From assembly GCA_004379165.1 (NCBI GenBank), contig NKXK01000018.1:50184-114183 (forward strand): a stretch of DNA of 64,000 nucleotides, in the 5' to 3' direction. The position numbers and the translations under genes are program-made. A model generated the notes under the pieces. It saw nothing but the letters and a program-made list of their open reading frames with translations, ran no database searches and was not told the origin of the DNA. How positions within the stretch are numbered: position 1 is the stretch's first letter; every line of letters begins with the position of its first letter. This stretch comes from Rhodocyclaceae bacterium (GTDB taxonomy: Bacteria; Pseudomonadota; Gammaproteobacteria; Burkholderiales; Rhodocyclaceae). Of the stretch, positions 18,896-28,127 are shown piece after piece.

Positions 18896-19579
18896 TTCAA
18901 GGTGTCGCGCGATCCGAGATTCGTCGAGCAGCTCGAAGATATCGTCGGGCTGTACATGTCCCCGCCCGAGCATGCCCTGGTGCTCTGTTGCGACGAGAAA
19001 AGCCAAGTCCAGGCGCTGGACCGCACCCAGCCCGGGCTGCCGCTGAAGAAGGGGCGGGCGGAAACGATGACCCACGACTACAAACGAAACGGCACGACGA
19101 CGCTGTTTGCCGCGCTTAACGTGCTCGATGGTCAAGTCATCGGCCAGTGCCAGCAGCGGCACACCCATGCCGAGTGGCCAAAATTTCTGAAACAGATTGA
19201 CCGCGAAACACCGAAGGACAAGGCTTTGCATCTGATATGTGACAACTACGCGACTCATAAGCATCCGATCGTCCAGGAATGGCAGGAGAAACATCCGCGT
19301 TTCCACATCCACTTCACCCCAACCTCCGCGTCCTGGCTCAACATGGTCGAGCGTTTCTTCCGCAGCATCTCGACCGACCGACCCGAGCGCGGCATCTTTT
19401 GCAGCGTTCCAGAATTGGTCGCAGCCATCGACGAATACATCGCCGTGCATAATCAAAATCCGAAACCCTTCATCTGGACTGCGAAAGCCAATGACATCCT
19501 CCAGAAAGTCATTCGCGCTAATCGCAAACTTGGTTCTAAGAAAAACGAAGGACCACACCAGCGTATCGCCCCTGTTTGA
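18896..19579 (+). pseudogene. IS630-family transposase, N-terminus missing
   Basis: About 228 codons of the DDE domain of an IS630-type transposase. They read [20 protein letters not shown], then [18 protein letters not shown] (first catalytic aspartate), [11 protein letters not shown] (second) and [10 protein letters not shown] (glutamate). The N-terminal helix-turn-helix half (about 120 residues) is absent; homology begins at the junction with the broken kinase. I could not find paired terminal inverted repeats, so this is a one-ended remnant left by a deletion rather than a complete insertion. Confidence 0.82.
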
Positions 19580-19644
19580 CGAGGATCAAGGGGCGCGTAG
19601 CAGGGCTGGCTATACTGGCCCGTTCACTCATCCGGAAGCCTTCG

Positions 19645-21560
<1,916 letters not shown>

Positions 21561-21561
21561 C

Positions 21562-22023
21562 ATGTCGAACGCCTTCACCATCCCGAAGTTTCAACTGCCG
21601 GGCTTCATCGCCAGTCTTGGCCAAAAGCTGCCGCAATGGCCGCACGCGCTGGCGCTGATCGCCAGCCTCAATGTGGCCAAGCAAATGAAACTGCTGCCGG
21701 AAGACAGCCTGACTGAACTCAACGACAAGCTGTTCTTTGTCCGCGTCCGGGATACGGGTGGCGAAGCGTCATTCACCTATCGAAATGGCACGTTTCGCCC
21801 AGTCTTCCGATCCGAGCGCGAGCCCGACCTGGCTTTCTCCGCCAATCTGTCGGCCTACCTCCAGTTGCTCGCCCGCCAGGAAGACCCGGACACGCTCTTC
21901 TTCAACCGCGAACTGGAGATCACCGGCGACACCGAACTCGGCCTGCTGGTGAAGAACATGCTCGACGCCGTCGAGTGGCCGACTTTGCCCAGGCTGCCAC
22001 GGCTGCCGATTGCCGATCGCTGA
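21562..22023 (+). CDS. ubiT: Ubiquinone biosynthesis accessory factor UbiT (SCP2 domain)
   Basis: The 153-residue SCP2 lipid-carrier protein corresponds to E. coli YhbT/UbiT, needed for anaerobic ubiquinone synthesis and presumed to present the lipid precursor to the Ubi enzymes. The core runs from VAKQMKLLPEDSLTELNDKLFFVRV to LELLVKN-like GDTELGLLVKNMLDAVEW. It starts one base after the ubiV stop. The last 255 bp are overlapped on the opposite strand by the tail of a MoaD-like frame. Confidence 0.9.
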   Translation: MSNAFTIPKFQLPGFIASLGQKLPQWPHALALIASLNVAKQMKLLPEDSLTELNDKLFFVRVRDTGGEASFTYRNGTFRPVFRSEREPDLAFSANLSAYLQLLARQEDPDTLFFNRELEITGDTELGLLVKNMLDAVEWPTLPRLPRLPIADR

Positions 22024-22317
22024 TTCGCCCGCTATGTAGCCGATGGGGACGATGCTGACCAACTCTTCAAGTTCGATCGGTGTTTTCAGCCCCTGCATCT
22101 CGCTGACGCTGCGCCCGCCGAGATAAACCTCGAGCCCGGGCGCCAGTGCGCCATCAGCCGCTACGAGATGGCCGCGCATCGCCGGGTAGCCGTGGGCAGC
22201 GGCTTCCAAAACCTCCGCAACGGTATCGCCACTGGCGAGTATTTCCGCATGGCCACCGGCCAGCGAGCGTAATTGCGGGGGAACATGAACCGTAACAACC
22301 GGGGAATCTGCAAGCAT
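21769..22317 (-). CDS. MoaD/ThiS-like small protein with an unusual C-terminal extension
   Basis: The first 92 or so residues (MLADSPVVTVHVPPQLRSL... to ...LVSIVPIGYIAGESA) fit the beta-grasp MoaD/ThiS family of sulfur carriers. AAGGAGG at ideal spacing marks the start at 22317. The family normally ends in Gly-Gly, which is adenylated and thiolated. Here the equivalent position reads IAGE, and the frame runs on for about 85 more residues antisense to the 3' part of ubiT. No molybdopterin or tungsten enzyme gene is nearby. It may be a non-canonical carrier or a gene that lost its stop codon. The N-terminal part is the reliable section. Confidence 0.6.
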   Translation of the reverse strand: MLADSPVVTVHVPPQLRSLAGGHAEILASGDTVAEVLEAAAHGYPAMRGHLVAADGALAPGLEVYLGGRSVSEMQGLKTPIELEELVSIVPIGYIAGESAIGNRQPWQPGQSRPLDGVEHVLHQQAEFGVAGDLQFAVEEERVRVFLAGEQLEVGRQIGGESQVGLALGSEDWAKRAISIGE

Positions 22318-22372
22318 GATGCACCTCCTTTGTTCAGCCTCTTGTCAGACCACACATTCGAAACAGAGTTCG

Positions 22373-22401
22373 AAAAAAACGGGAGGCCGCAGCCTCCCGT
22401 T
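22373..22401 (-). terminator. Rho-independent terminator of phaC
   Basis: The stem ACGGGAGGC/GCCTCCCGT with a CGCA loop is followed on the minus strand by a run of seven T (the A run at 22373-22379). Confidence 0.9.
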
Positions 22402-22424
22402 CTGGTTACCGATCTGACTGACGA

Positions 22425-24260
22425 TCAGTTCTTCTTCTGGGCGTCCAGGCGGAACTTGACGTAGCTGCCCGGGGCCGGCTCCAGCACCTTGAGGGCGCCA
22501 TCTTCCGGCTTGCGGGCCTTGACCTTGGTCGAGCCACCCGGCAGGCTGGTCACCCATTGGTGCCAGTGCGTCCACCACGAACCGGCGTTCTGCGTCGCAC
22601 CGGCGAGGAAGTCGTCCGGGCTCTCCGGCAGGTCGCCATCGGTCGCATCATTGGTCCAGAAACCATACTTGTTGGCCGCCGGCGGATTGACGATACCCGC
22701 GATGTGACCCGAGCCGCCGAGAACGAACTTGGTCTTGCCGGTCGGCAGGCGGGCGCCCATGTAGGTGCTCTTCCACGGGGCAATGTGATCTTCAATGGTC
22801 GAGATGAAGTAGCACGGGGTCTTGACCTTGGAGATGTCGATCTTCACGCCGCCGAGCTCGATGCCACCCGGATCCTTCAGCTTGTTGGCCAAGTACATGT
22901 TGCGCAGGTAGAAGCTATGCATCGCGGCCGGCATGCGCGTCGAATCGGAGTTCCAGTACAGCAGGTCGAACGGGAACGGATCCTTGCCCATCAGGTAGTT
23001 GTTAACCACGAAGGACCAGATCAGGTCGTTGGCGCGCAGCATGTTGAAGGTGCCGGCCATTTCGGAACCTTCGAGGAAGCCACGTTCGGCCATGCGCTTT
23101 TCCAGCCCGGCGACTGCGCCCTCATCGAGGAAGACGCCAAGTTCGCCCGGCTCAGAGAAGTCGAGCATGGTCGTGAAGAAGGTCGCGGAATTGGCGCGCT
23201 TGTCCTTCTTGGCCGCCATATAGGCCAGCGTGGTCATGGTCAGCGTGCCGCCCAGGCAGTAGCCGGCCAGATTGACGCTGTCTTCGCCGGTGTGGGCGCA
23301 AACCTGGTTGATGGCCTCCAGCGAGCCTTCGAGCAGGTAGTTCTCGAAAGACTTCTGGGCCATTTTCTCGTCCGGGTTGATCCAGGACATGATGAAGGTG
23401 GTGTGGCCCTGGCTGGTTGCCCAGTTGACCATGGAGTTCTTCTCGCGCAGGTCGAGGATGTAGTACTTGTTGATCCACGGCGGCACGATCAGGAACGGCT
23501 TCTTGTACTGGTCCGGAGTCTGCGGATCGTACTGGATCAGCTGGAACAGTTCGTTCTGGAACACGACCTTGCCCGGCGTGGTGGCGACGTTCTTGCCCAT
23601 CTCGAAGGCCGAGGTGTCGGTCATGCGGATACGCAGCTGGCCGTCACCGGCTTCAACGTCGTGCAGCAGGTTGTTCAGACCCTTGATCAGGTTCTGGCCG
23701 TGCGACTTGACGGTCTCGCGGAAAACTTCCGGGTTGGTCAGTGCAAAGTTGGACGGCGACATCGCGTCGACGTACTGGCGGGTGAAGAAGTTGACCTTCT
23801 GCTGGGTCGCTTCGTCAAGGCCGTCGGCTTCGGCGACGGTGTCGTGGATGTGGCGGGCAGCGATCAGGTAGGACTGCTTGACGTAGTCGAACAGGAAATG
23901 CTGTTCCCACTCTTCGTCCTTGAAGCGGTTGTCACCCTTCTTCGGGGCAGCGACCGGGGCAGCACCGGGCATGCCCATCATCTTCATCATGGAACCCTGC
24001 CACAGCGAGAAGTAGTCCCACATCATGTTCATCTGGGTCTGGGCCAGCTTGTACGGATTGGCCATCAGGCGGGCGGACAGGTCCATGAAGGCCTTGGCCA
24101 CGCCGAGCTCGTCGGCCGGCGCTTCGACGCCGTCCTTGGCCTTCTTTTCCATGTACTGGGTGATCACGCGCGATGCACGCTGGGCCACCTCGGCATAGGT
24201 CTTGGCCAGCTCGGCCGGGTTCGGCAGATTGACCGCCGGGTCGTTGGTTTGCTGCGACAT
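22425..24260 (-). CDS. phaC: Class I poly(R)-hydroxyalkanoic acid synthase
   Basis: A 611-residue cytoplasmic granule-associated enzyme that polymerises short-chain (R)-3-hydroxyacyl-CoA into PHA. The lipase-like box GYCLGGT holds the catalytic cysteine near residue 320. The catalytic aspartate is in ISTIEDHIAPW and the histidine in LGGSGHIAG. The N-terminal helical region includes PYKLAQTQMNMMWDYFSLW, and the gene has the typical class I length. GAGGGAG precedes the ATG. With acetate uptake, thiolase and propionyl-CoA metabolism in the same window it points to a storage-polymer life style. phaA/phaB partners are not adjacent. Confidence 0.96.
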   Translation of the reverse strand: MSQQTNDPAVNLPNPAELAKTYAEVAQRASRVITQYMEKKAKDGVEAPADELGVAKAFMDLSARLMANPYKLAQTQMNMMWDYFSLWQGSMMKMMGMPGAAPVAAPKKGDNRFKDEEWEQHFLFDYVKQSYLIAARHIHDTVAEADGLDEATQQKVNFFTRQYVDAMSPSNFALTNPEVFRETVKSHGQNLIKGLNNLLHDVEAGDGQLRIRMTDTSAFEMGKNVATTPGKVVFQNELFQLIQYDPQTPDQYKKPFLIVPPWINKYYILDLREKNSMVNWATSQGHTTFIMSWINPDEKMAQKSFENYLLEGSLEAINQVCAHTGEDSVNLAGYCLGGTLTMTTLAYMAAKKDKRANSATFFTTMLDFSEPGELGVFLDEGAVAGLEKRMAERGFLEGSEMAGTFNMLRANDLIWSFVVNNYLMGKDPFPFDLLYWNSDSTRMPAAMHSFYLRNMYLANKLKDPGGIELGGVKIDISKVKTPCYFISTIEDHIAPWKSTYMGARLPTGKTKFVLGGSGHIAGIVNPPAANKYGFWTNDATDGDLPESPDDFLAGATQNAGSWWTHWHQWVTSLPGGSTKVKARKPEDGALKVLEPAPGSYVKFRLDAQKKN

Positions 24261-24277
24261 ACTTGAAACTCCCTCTG

Positions 24278-25318
24278 TCAGTTTGCGGCGGTCCCGGGCT
24301 GCAACCGCGAAAAACGAATCACCCCGCCAGCGTCGATGCTGCGCGACAGCCGGCCGGCTTGTTCAAGATAGTTCAGATGGGCAATCGCCTCCCCCATCGC
24401 GAACATGGTTTGGTGCGTATCGAGCGCCCGGTTAAACAACACGTCGAGCAACTCGGCTGCGCTCTTCGGCGCTTGTTCACAACTGCTTTCCAGGGCAGCC
24501 AGTCTGTCCGCATGATGCGCGTGCAGCGCCTCAACGCGCGGCTGCACACCTCTGAAAGGCAGCCCGTGTGACGGCAAGACCAGTGCCGATCCGGGAATTT
24601 CCGCGGCCATCGTGTCCAGAGAGTCGAGAAACCAGCCGAGTGCATTGGCATCCGGCGTCGCTGCGAAGACACTGATATTGGTGGAAATTCTCGGCAAAAG
24701 CATGTCTCCGGAAATTAACACGTCAAGTTCCGGGCAGTAAAGCGCCATATGTTCCGGCGAGTGTCCGTGGCCAATGATTATTTGCCATTTTTTGCCGTTC
24801 ACCGTGAGCGTATCGCCGGCCATCAGGCGCTGGTAGTGTTGCGGCAAGGCCGGCACCGCCTTGCGATAGCCCGAACCACGCTTCTCGAATTTGGCCAGCC
24901 GTTCGGCATCCAGCCCGTGCATCCGGAACTGTTCGACCATGAAACGTGCGCCATGTCCACCGACTTCATTCCACACGACGTGCGCGGTCAGGAACTCGCC
25001 ATTGGTCATCCACAGCGGCGCACCGGTCTTTTCCATCAGCCAGTCGGCAAGGCCGAGATGATCGGGGTGGAAGTGGGTGACGACGATGCGTGTCACCGGG
25101 CCGTCGAGGCGGTCGATGATGCCGGACCAGGTCTCGCGCACTGCATCGTCGGGGAAGCCGGTGTCGACGATCACCCAGCCATCACCGTCGCGCAACAGCC
25201 AGAGGTTGATGTGGTCGAGTTGGAACGGCAGCGGCATGCGCAGCCAGAGAACGCCGCCGGCCACCTCGGTCAGTGAACCGGATTCTGGCGCGCGGGTGAA
25301 GGGGTAATGCAGGGTCAT
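24278..25318 (-). CDS. Metallo-beta-lactamase fold hydrolase
   Basis: A 346-residue MBL-superfamily protein. The metal motif is VVTHFHPDHLG (HxHxDH) near residue 75, with the later histidine in IIGHGHSPEHMALYC and aspartate in LISGDMLLP. It is of the glyoxalase-II/ribonuclease-like hydrolase type; the long N-terminal and C-terminal regions resemble the PHA- and acyl-CoA-associated MBL hydrolases, and a thioesterase role is possible but unproven. It lies 17 bp upstream of phaC on the same strand, so it may be co-transcribed with it. The start at 25318 gives MTLHYPF. Confidence 0.85.
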   Translation of the reverse strand: MTLHYPFTRAPESGSLTEVAGGVLWLRMPLPFQLDHINLWLLRDGDGWVIVDTGFPDDAVRETWSGIIDRLDGPVTRIVVTHFHPDHLGLADWLMEKTGAPLWMTNGEFLTAHVVWNEVGGHGARFMVEQFRMHGLDAERLAKFEKRGSGYRKAVPALPQHYQRLMAGDTLTVNGKKWQIIIGHGHSPEHMALYCPELDVLISGDMLLPRISTNISVFAATPDANALGWFLDSLDTMAAEIPGSALVLPSHGLPFRGVQPRVEALHAHHADRLAALESSCEQAPKSAAELLDVLFNRALDTHQTMFAMGEAIAHLNYLEQAGRLSRSIDAGGVIRFSRLQPGTAAN

Positions 25319-25432
25319 GATGAATTTCTCGGTCGGGTCCGGCAAGTTACCATACGGTACCGGATTGAAAGAAGCCCCTTTTCGGAAGCCGCTTTCTCTG
25401 ATTTACTTGCCCGACTTCCTGAGGACCATCGC

Positions 25433-25825
25433 GTGACCGAGCAAGGCCAGACCTTCACCATATCCGACCTCTCCCGCGAGTTCGGCATTACCCCCCGCAC
25501 CATCCGGTTCTGGGAGGATCAGGGCATCGTCGCACCGGAACGCGCCGGCAGCAAGCGGGTCTTCACCCGCCGCGACCGTGCCCGTTTGAAGATGGCCCTG
25601 CGCGGCAAGCGCCTTGGTTTATCGCTGGCCGACATCAAGGATTTGATCGGCATGTATAGCTCGACCGAGGACGAGACGCCCCAGTTGCTCGAATGCTTGC
25701 GGGTCATGGAGAAACGGCGCCTCGCCCTGCAGCAGCAGCGCGAGGATATCGAAAGCATGCTCGCAGAAATCAGTCAGTTCGAAGCTCAGTGCCAGCAGGA
25801 GCTGGCGCGCCGCGCCTCAAGCTGA
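25433..25825 (+). CDS. liuR: LiuR-like MerR-family regulator of leucine/isovalerate catabolism
   Basis: A 130-residue MerR protein. The N-terminal helix-turn-helix is FTISDLSREFGITPRTIRFWEDQGIVAPER, followed by RRDRARLKMALRGKRLGLSLADIKDLI and a C-terminal dimerisation helix ending EAQCQQEL. This is the pattern of LiuR, the regulator of the liu (ivd-mcc-HMG-CoA lyase) genes, which are present from 27575 onward. GTG at 25433 has GAGGA at good spacing; the frame is open upstream, but without family similarity. A palindrome of LiuR-operator type lies at 27518. It overlaps the convergent ABC gene by 9 bp. Confidence 0.82.
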   Translation: MTEQGQTFTISDLSREFGITPRTIRFWEDQGIVAPERAGSKRVFTRRDRARLKMALRGKRLGLSLADIKDLIGMYSSTEDETPQLLECLRVMEKRRLALQQQREDIESMLAEISQFEAQCQQELARRASS

Positions 25826-27316
25826 AGGCAAGCCGCCCGGGTCTCGGTGGGAAATTTCCACCACCCGGGCCCGCTGCGCCAATTGCTCCACCAGCCGCAT
25901 CGCCCGCTGGCGATTTGCAGGATCGAGGTTGGCATCCCATTCATCGAGCAGGTAAATCGGCGCGGCTGTACGCTGGACGATTTCGGCCAGCACCGCCAAC
26001 TGACGCTCTCCGGACGAATAGCCTGAGCGTTCGCGCGCCGCTTCCTCGGCAACGATATCTTCCGGTTCCTCGTCTTCTTCGTCATCAGCCTCGGCACTTG
26101 CGGGCAGCGGCTTGGACGCGAGTACGTTGAAGCGGTAGGCCAGCCGGTCATGCGCCGGTAGGTAGTAGGCCTGGCCGCGGAAGTGGCATTTCAAAGCGGT
26201 CAGCAGGCTCGACTTGCCGGCACCGTTGCCGCCACGTACCGAAACGATGCCTCGCGGTTGTGACAGTACAAGGCTCACTGCGCCGACCAGCGAGTCACAT
26301 ACCATCGCCCGGTGGCCTTCACGCAACGACAGTTCGCCAAAGCCAATCCGTGCGCGCACGTCACTCCCGGGTTGCGGCTGCATGTGCTCGCAAACCCCTT
26401 TGAGGCGCGTCCAGATGGCCAGCAGATCCGTCATGCCGGCGGTCAGCTGATGCATGTCGACAGTCATTTCGATCTGGCGCGGCAGTGTCGCCGCCAGCGC
26501 CACCATCAGCGCCGCATTGGCGGCCCCCTGCACTGCCACCCAGGCGGCTGCGCCAAGCACGATGAGCAGGGCGAGGAGGCCACTCAGCGCACTCCAGCCT
26601 TCGCGCGCCATGATTGCCCGGATCTGGGCCCGCAGCGCCGCGGCGAGTCTCTCCCTGAAATCAGCATGCCACAACCCGAGGTTGTAACGATTCCCGGCAA
26701 AAATGTTGTCCCAAACGTTGTAGGTTCTGGCCAGCATGCGGTTGGTCATGCGCTGGTTGGTCATGTAGGCCGCTGCCAGTGGCTTGCGTAGCGACCATTG
26801 CAGAATGACCAGCACCGCAAACGCCAGTCCGTACGCAGCCGGCAAGCCGGCGTCGATTTCAATACCGAAGACGATGGCGTTGAAGACGAGATTGAAGAAC
26901 AGCCGCGTATAAAACTGCAGGTCGTACATCAGGTCGAAGCAGACCCGGAATGTTTCGTTGGTAAGGAAAGGCTCAGTGCCTTCACGAACCTCCGTGTCGG
27001 CCAGCAGTGCGGTCTGAAACCGGTTGAGACGGGCAAATTGCAGCAGATATTTGCCGAATGCCGAAAAACCGGCCCGCTCGGCATAGAGCCAGCTCACCGC
27101 GCCCGCGGCGTAAGAAAGCGTCTGCGTAACCACGATCCAGCCGAAAGCGCTGGCCTCGACCTGCCCATCGACCATACCGCGCGCCAGGCGGATGACCAAC
27201 CAGGTGGTCGCTGCACCCAGCAGTTCCTGCAGGACGATAAGTCCGAGCATCGCAAAAAATGCGGCACCCACGAGAAAGCGCAGAAAGTCCCTGCGACTGA
27301 AGTCGGATTGATTCAT
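25817..27316 (-). CDS. ABC transporter, fused membrane and ATPase domains, substrate unknown
   Basis: A 499-residue half-transporter with about six N-terminal helices (residues 10-310) joined to a short ATPase domain. The domain has Walker A RGGNGAGKSS, signature YSSGERQLAVLA, Walker B PIYLLDEWDANLD and the switch histidine in VEISHRDP. An acidic insert (SAEADDEEDEEPEDIVAEEA) sits just before the signature, where the Q-loop/helical subdomain should be, and the subdomain is shortened. An exporter-type role resembling SbmA/YddA or peptide-pump relatives is possible but not shown. The start MNQSDFSRRDF at 27316 lies directly behind a terminator-like hairpin. Confidence 0.75.
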   Translation of the reverse strand: MNQSDFSRRDFLRFLVGAAFFAMLGLIVLQELLGAATTWLVIRLARGMVDGQVEASAFGWIVVTQTLSYAAGAVSWLYAERAGFSAFGKYLLQFARLNRFQTALLADTEVREGTEPFLTNETFRVCFDLMYDLQFYTRLFFNLVFNAIVFGIEIDAGLPAAYGLAFAVLVILQWSLRKPLAAAYMTNQRMTNRMLARTYNVWDNIFAGNRYNLGLWHADFRERLAAALRAQIRAIMAREGWSALSGLLALLIVLGAAAWVAVQGAANAALMVALAATLPRQIEMTVDMHQLTAGMTDLLAIWTRLKGVCEHMQPQPGSDVRARIGFGELSLREGHRAMVCDSLVGAVSLVLSQPRGIVSVRGGNGAGKSSLLTALKCHFRGQAYYLPAHDRLAYRFNVLASKPLPASAEADDEEDEEPEDIVAEEAARERSGYSSGERQLAVLAEIVQRTAAPIYLLDEWDANLDPANRQRAMRLVEQLAQRARVVEISHRDPGGLPSA

Positions 27317-27330
27317 GGCAAAACTGAAAA

Positions 27331-27358
27331 CAAAAAAGCAGACTTTCGCCTGCTTTTC
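27331..27358 (-). terminator. Terminator-like hairpin between an 8-codon frame and the ABC gene
   Basis: On the minus strand AAAAGCAG, a GCGAAAGT loop and CTGCTTTT form the stem, with a run of six T at its end. It lies 15 bp before the ABC start codon and 20 bp after the stop of the MAKRKKKK frame. It could be a simple terminator or an attenuator. Confidence 0.7.
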
Positions 27359-27378
27359 GTATTGGGTTGGGTTGTCAA

Positions 27379-27405
27379 TTACTTCTTCTTTTTGCGCTTG
27401 GCCAT
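27379..27405 (-). CDS. Eight-codon lysine-rich leader peptide candidate
   Basis: ATG with GGGGAG upstream opens an eight-codon frame reading MAKRKKKK and ending in TAA. It is followed 20 bp later by a rho-independent hairpin and then by the ABC transporter gene on the same strand. The arrangement resembles a leader peptide/attenuator, with five lysine codons as possible sensors. It could also be a chance frame or a remnant; the peptide cannot be confirmed from sequence alone. Confidence 0.35.
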   Translation of the reverse strand: MAKRKKKK

Positions 27406-27517
27406 TTTGCGTCTCCCCGAGGGTGTTGAAGATGGGCGGCAGAAGGCCGCAGAACCACTGTATCCGCGAATCCTGACCGTAAGTTGACAAGCCGTGCCGA
27501 CGATTTTTCTCAAGCAG

Positions 27518-27539
27518 TTGACGTTAACGTAAACGTCAA
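27518..27539. promoter_or_regulatory. LiuR-type operator
   Basis: TTGACGTT, six bases, AACGTCAA: a 22-bp inverted repeat with only one mismatched pair. It lies 36 bp before the thioesterase gene that opens the leucine cluster. It resembles the ACGT-rich palindromes described for LiuR in proteobacteria and matches the MerR-type spacing of a promoter spacer. Confidence 0.7.
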
Positions 27540-27574
27540 TACAATCACACCACTTGCACTTCGACGAGCCTCTG

Positions 27575-28048
27575 ATGATCCGCACCTGCGATCCGCAATT
27601 TGCCGACCGTATCCGCGCCAGCTTTGCGCTGCAGCACGCGATGACGCTGATTCGAGCCACGCTGCCGCTGGTCGAGGCAGGACGCACGGAAATCCATGTC
27701 CCGCACTGGGAAGGCATCGAACAGCAGCATGGCTTCGTGCATGGTGGTGTGGTCGGCATGATTGCCGACTCGGCCGCCGGCTACGCAGCAATGACTGCGG
27801 TACCGGCGGAAGCCTCGGTGCTGACCGTCGAGTACAAGATGAATCTGGTCGCCCCTGCTGATGGCGAAAAGCTGATCGCCCGCGGCAAGGTCGTGCGCCC
27901 GGGCAAGACACTGATCGTCACCCAGGCCGAGGTTTTTTCCGTGAAGGATGGCAAGGAAAGCTTGTGTGCCCTGATGCAGCAGACCATCATGACCGTCAGC
28001 CGCAGCGAGAAGCCAAAAACACCCAGCTACGGTCAACCTGAAAAATAG
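27575..28048 (+). CDS. PaaI-type hotdog-fold thioesterase
   Basis: A 157-residue hotdog protein. The motif HGFVHGGVVGMIADSAAGYAAM (residues about 52-75) is the active-site HGG helix of PaaI/DUF4442 thioesterases, which hydrolyse acyl- or aryl-CoA. As the first gene behind the LiuR-type operator it may relieve CoA sequestration during branched-chain acid catabolism. The ATG at 27575 follows a weak GAG; a TTG seven codons upstream is also possible. The last codons contain a copy of the dispersed CTGCGGTCAACC motif. Confidence 0.83.
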   Translation: MIRTCDPQFADRIRASFALQHAMTLIRATLPLVEAGRTEIHVPHWEGIEQQHGFVHGGVVGMIADSAAGYAAMTAVPAEASVLTVEYKMNLVAPADGEKLIARGKVVRPGKTLIVTQAEVFSVKDGKESLCALMQQTIMTVSRSEKPKTPSYGQPEK

Positions 28049-28061
28049 CCAAAAATCACCC
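28027..28061 (+). repeat. Dispersed CTGCGGTCAACC motif, copy 3
   Basis: CTACGGTCAACCTGAAAAA, a spacer, then CAAAAATCACCC. It overlaps the last seven codons and the stop of the thioesterase gene. Confidence 0.5.
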
Positions 28062-28127
28062 GCTGGATAGCCGCCTTCGCGGGGCCGTCCTCACATCGAA
28101 CACATCAACAATTCGGAGACAAACCAC

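Noticed and set aside
22557..24266. 569-codon open frame antisense to phaC
   Set aside because: It is an antisense shadow of a clearly functional PHA synthase, with histidine/glycine/valine-rich low-information sequence.
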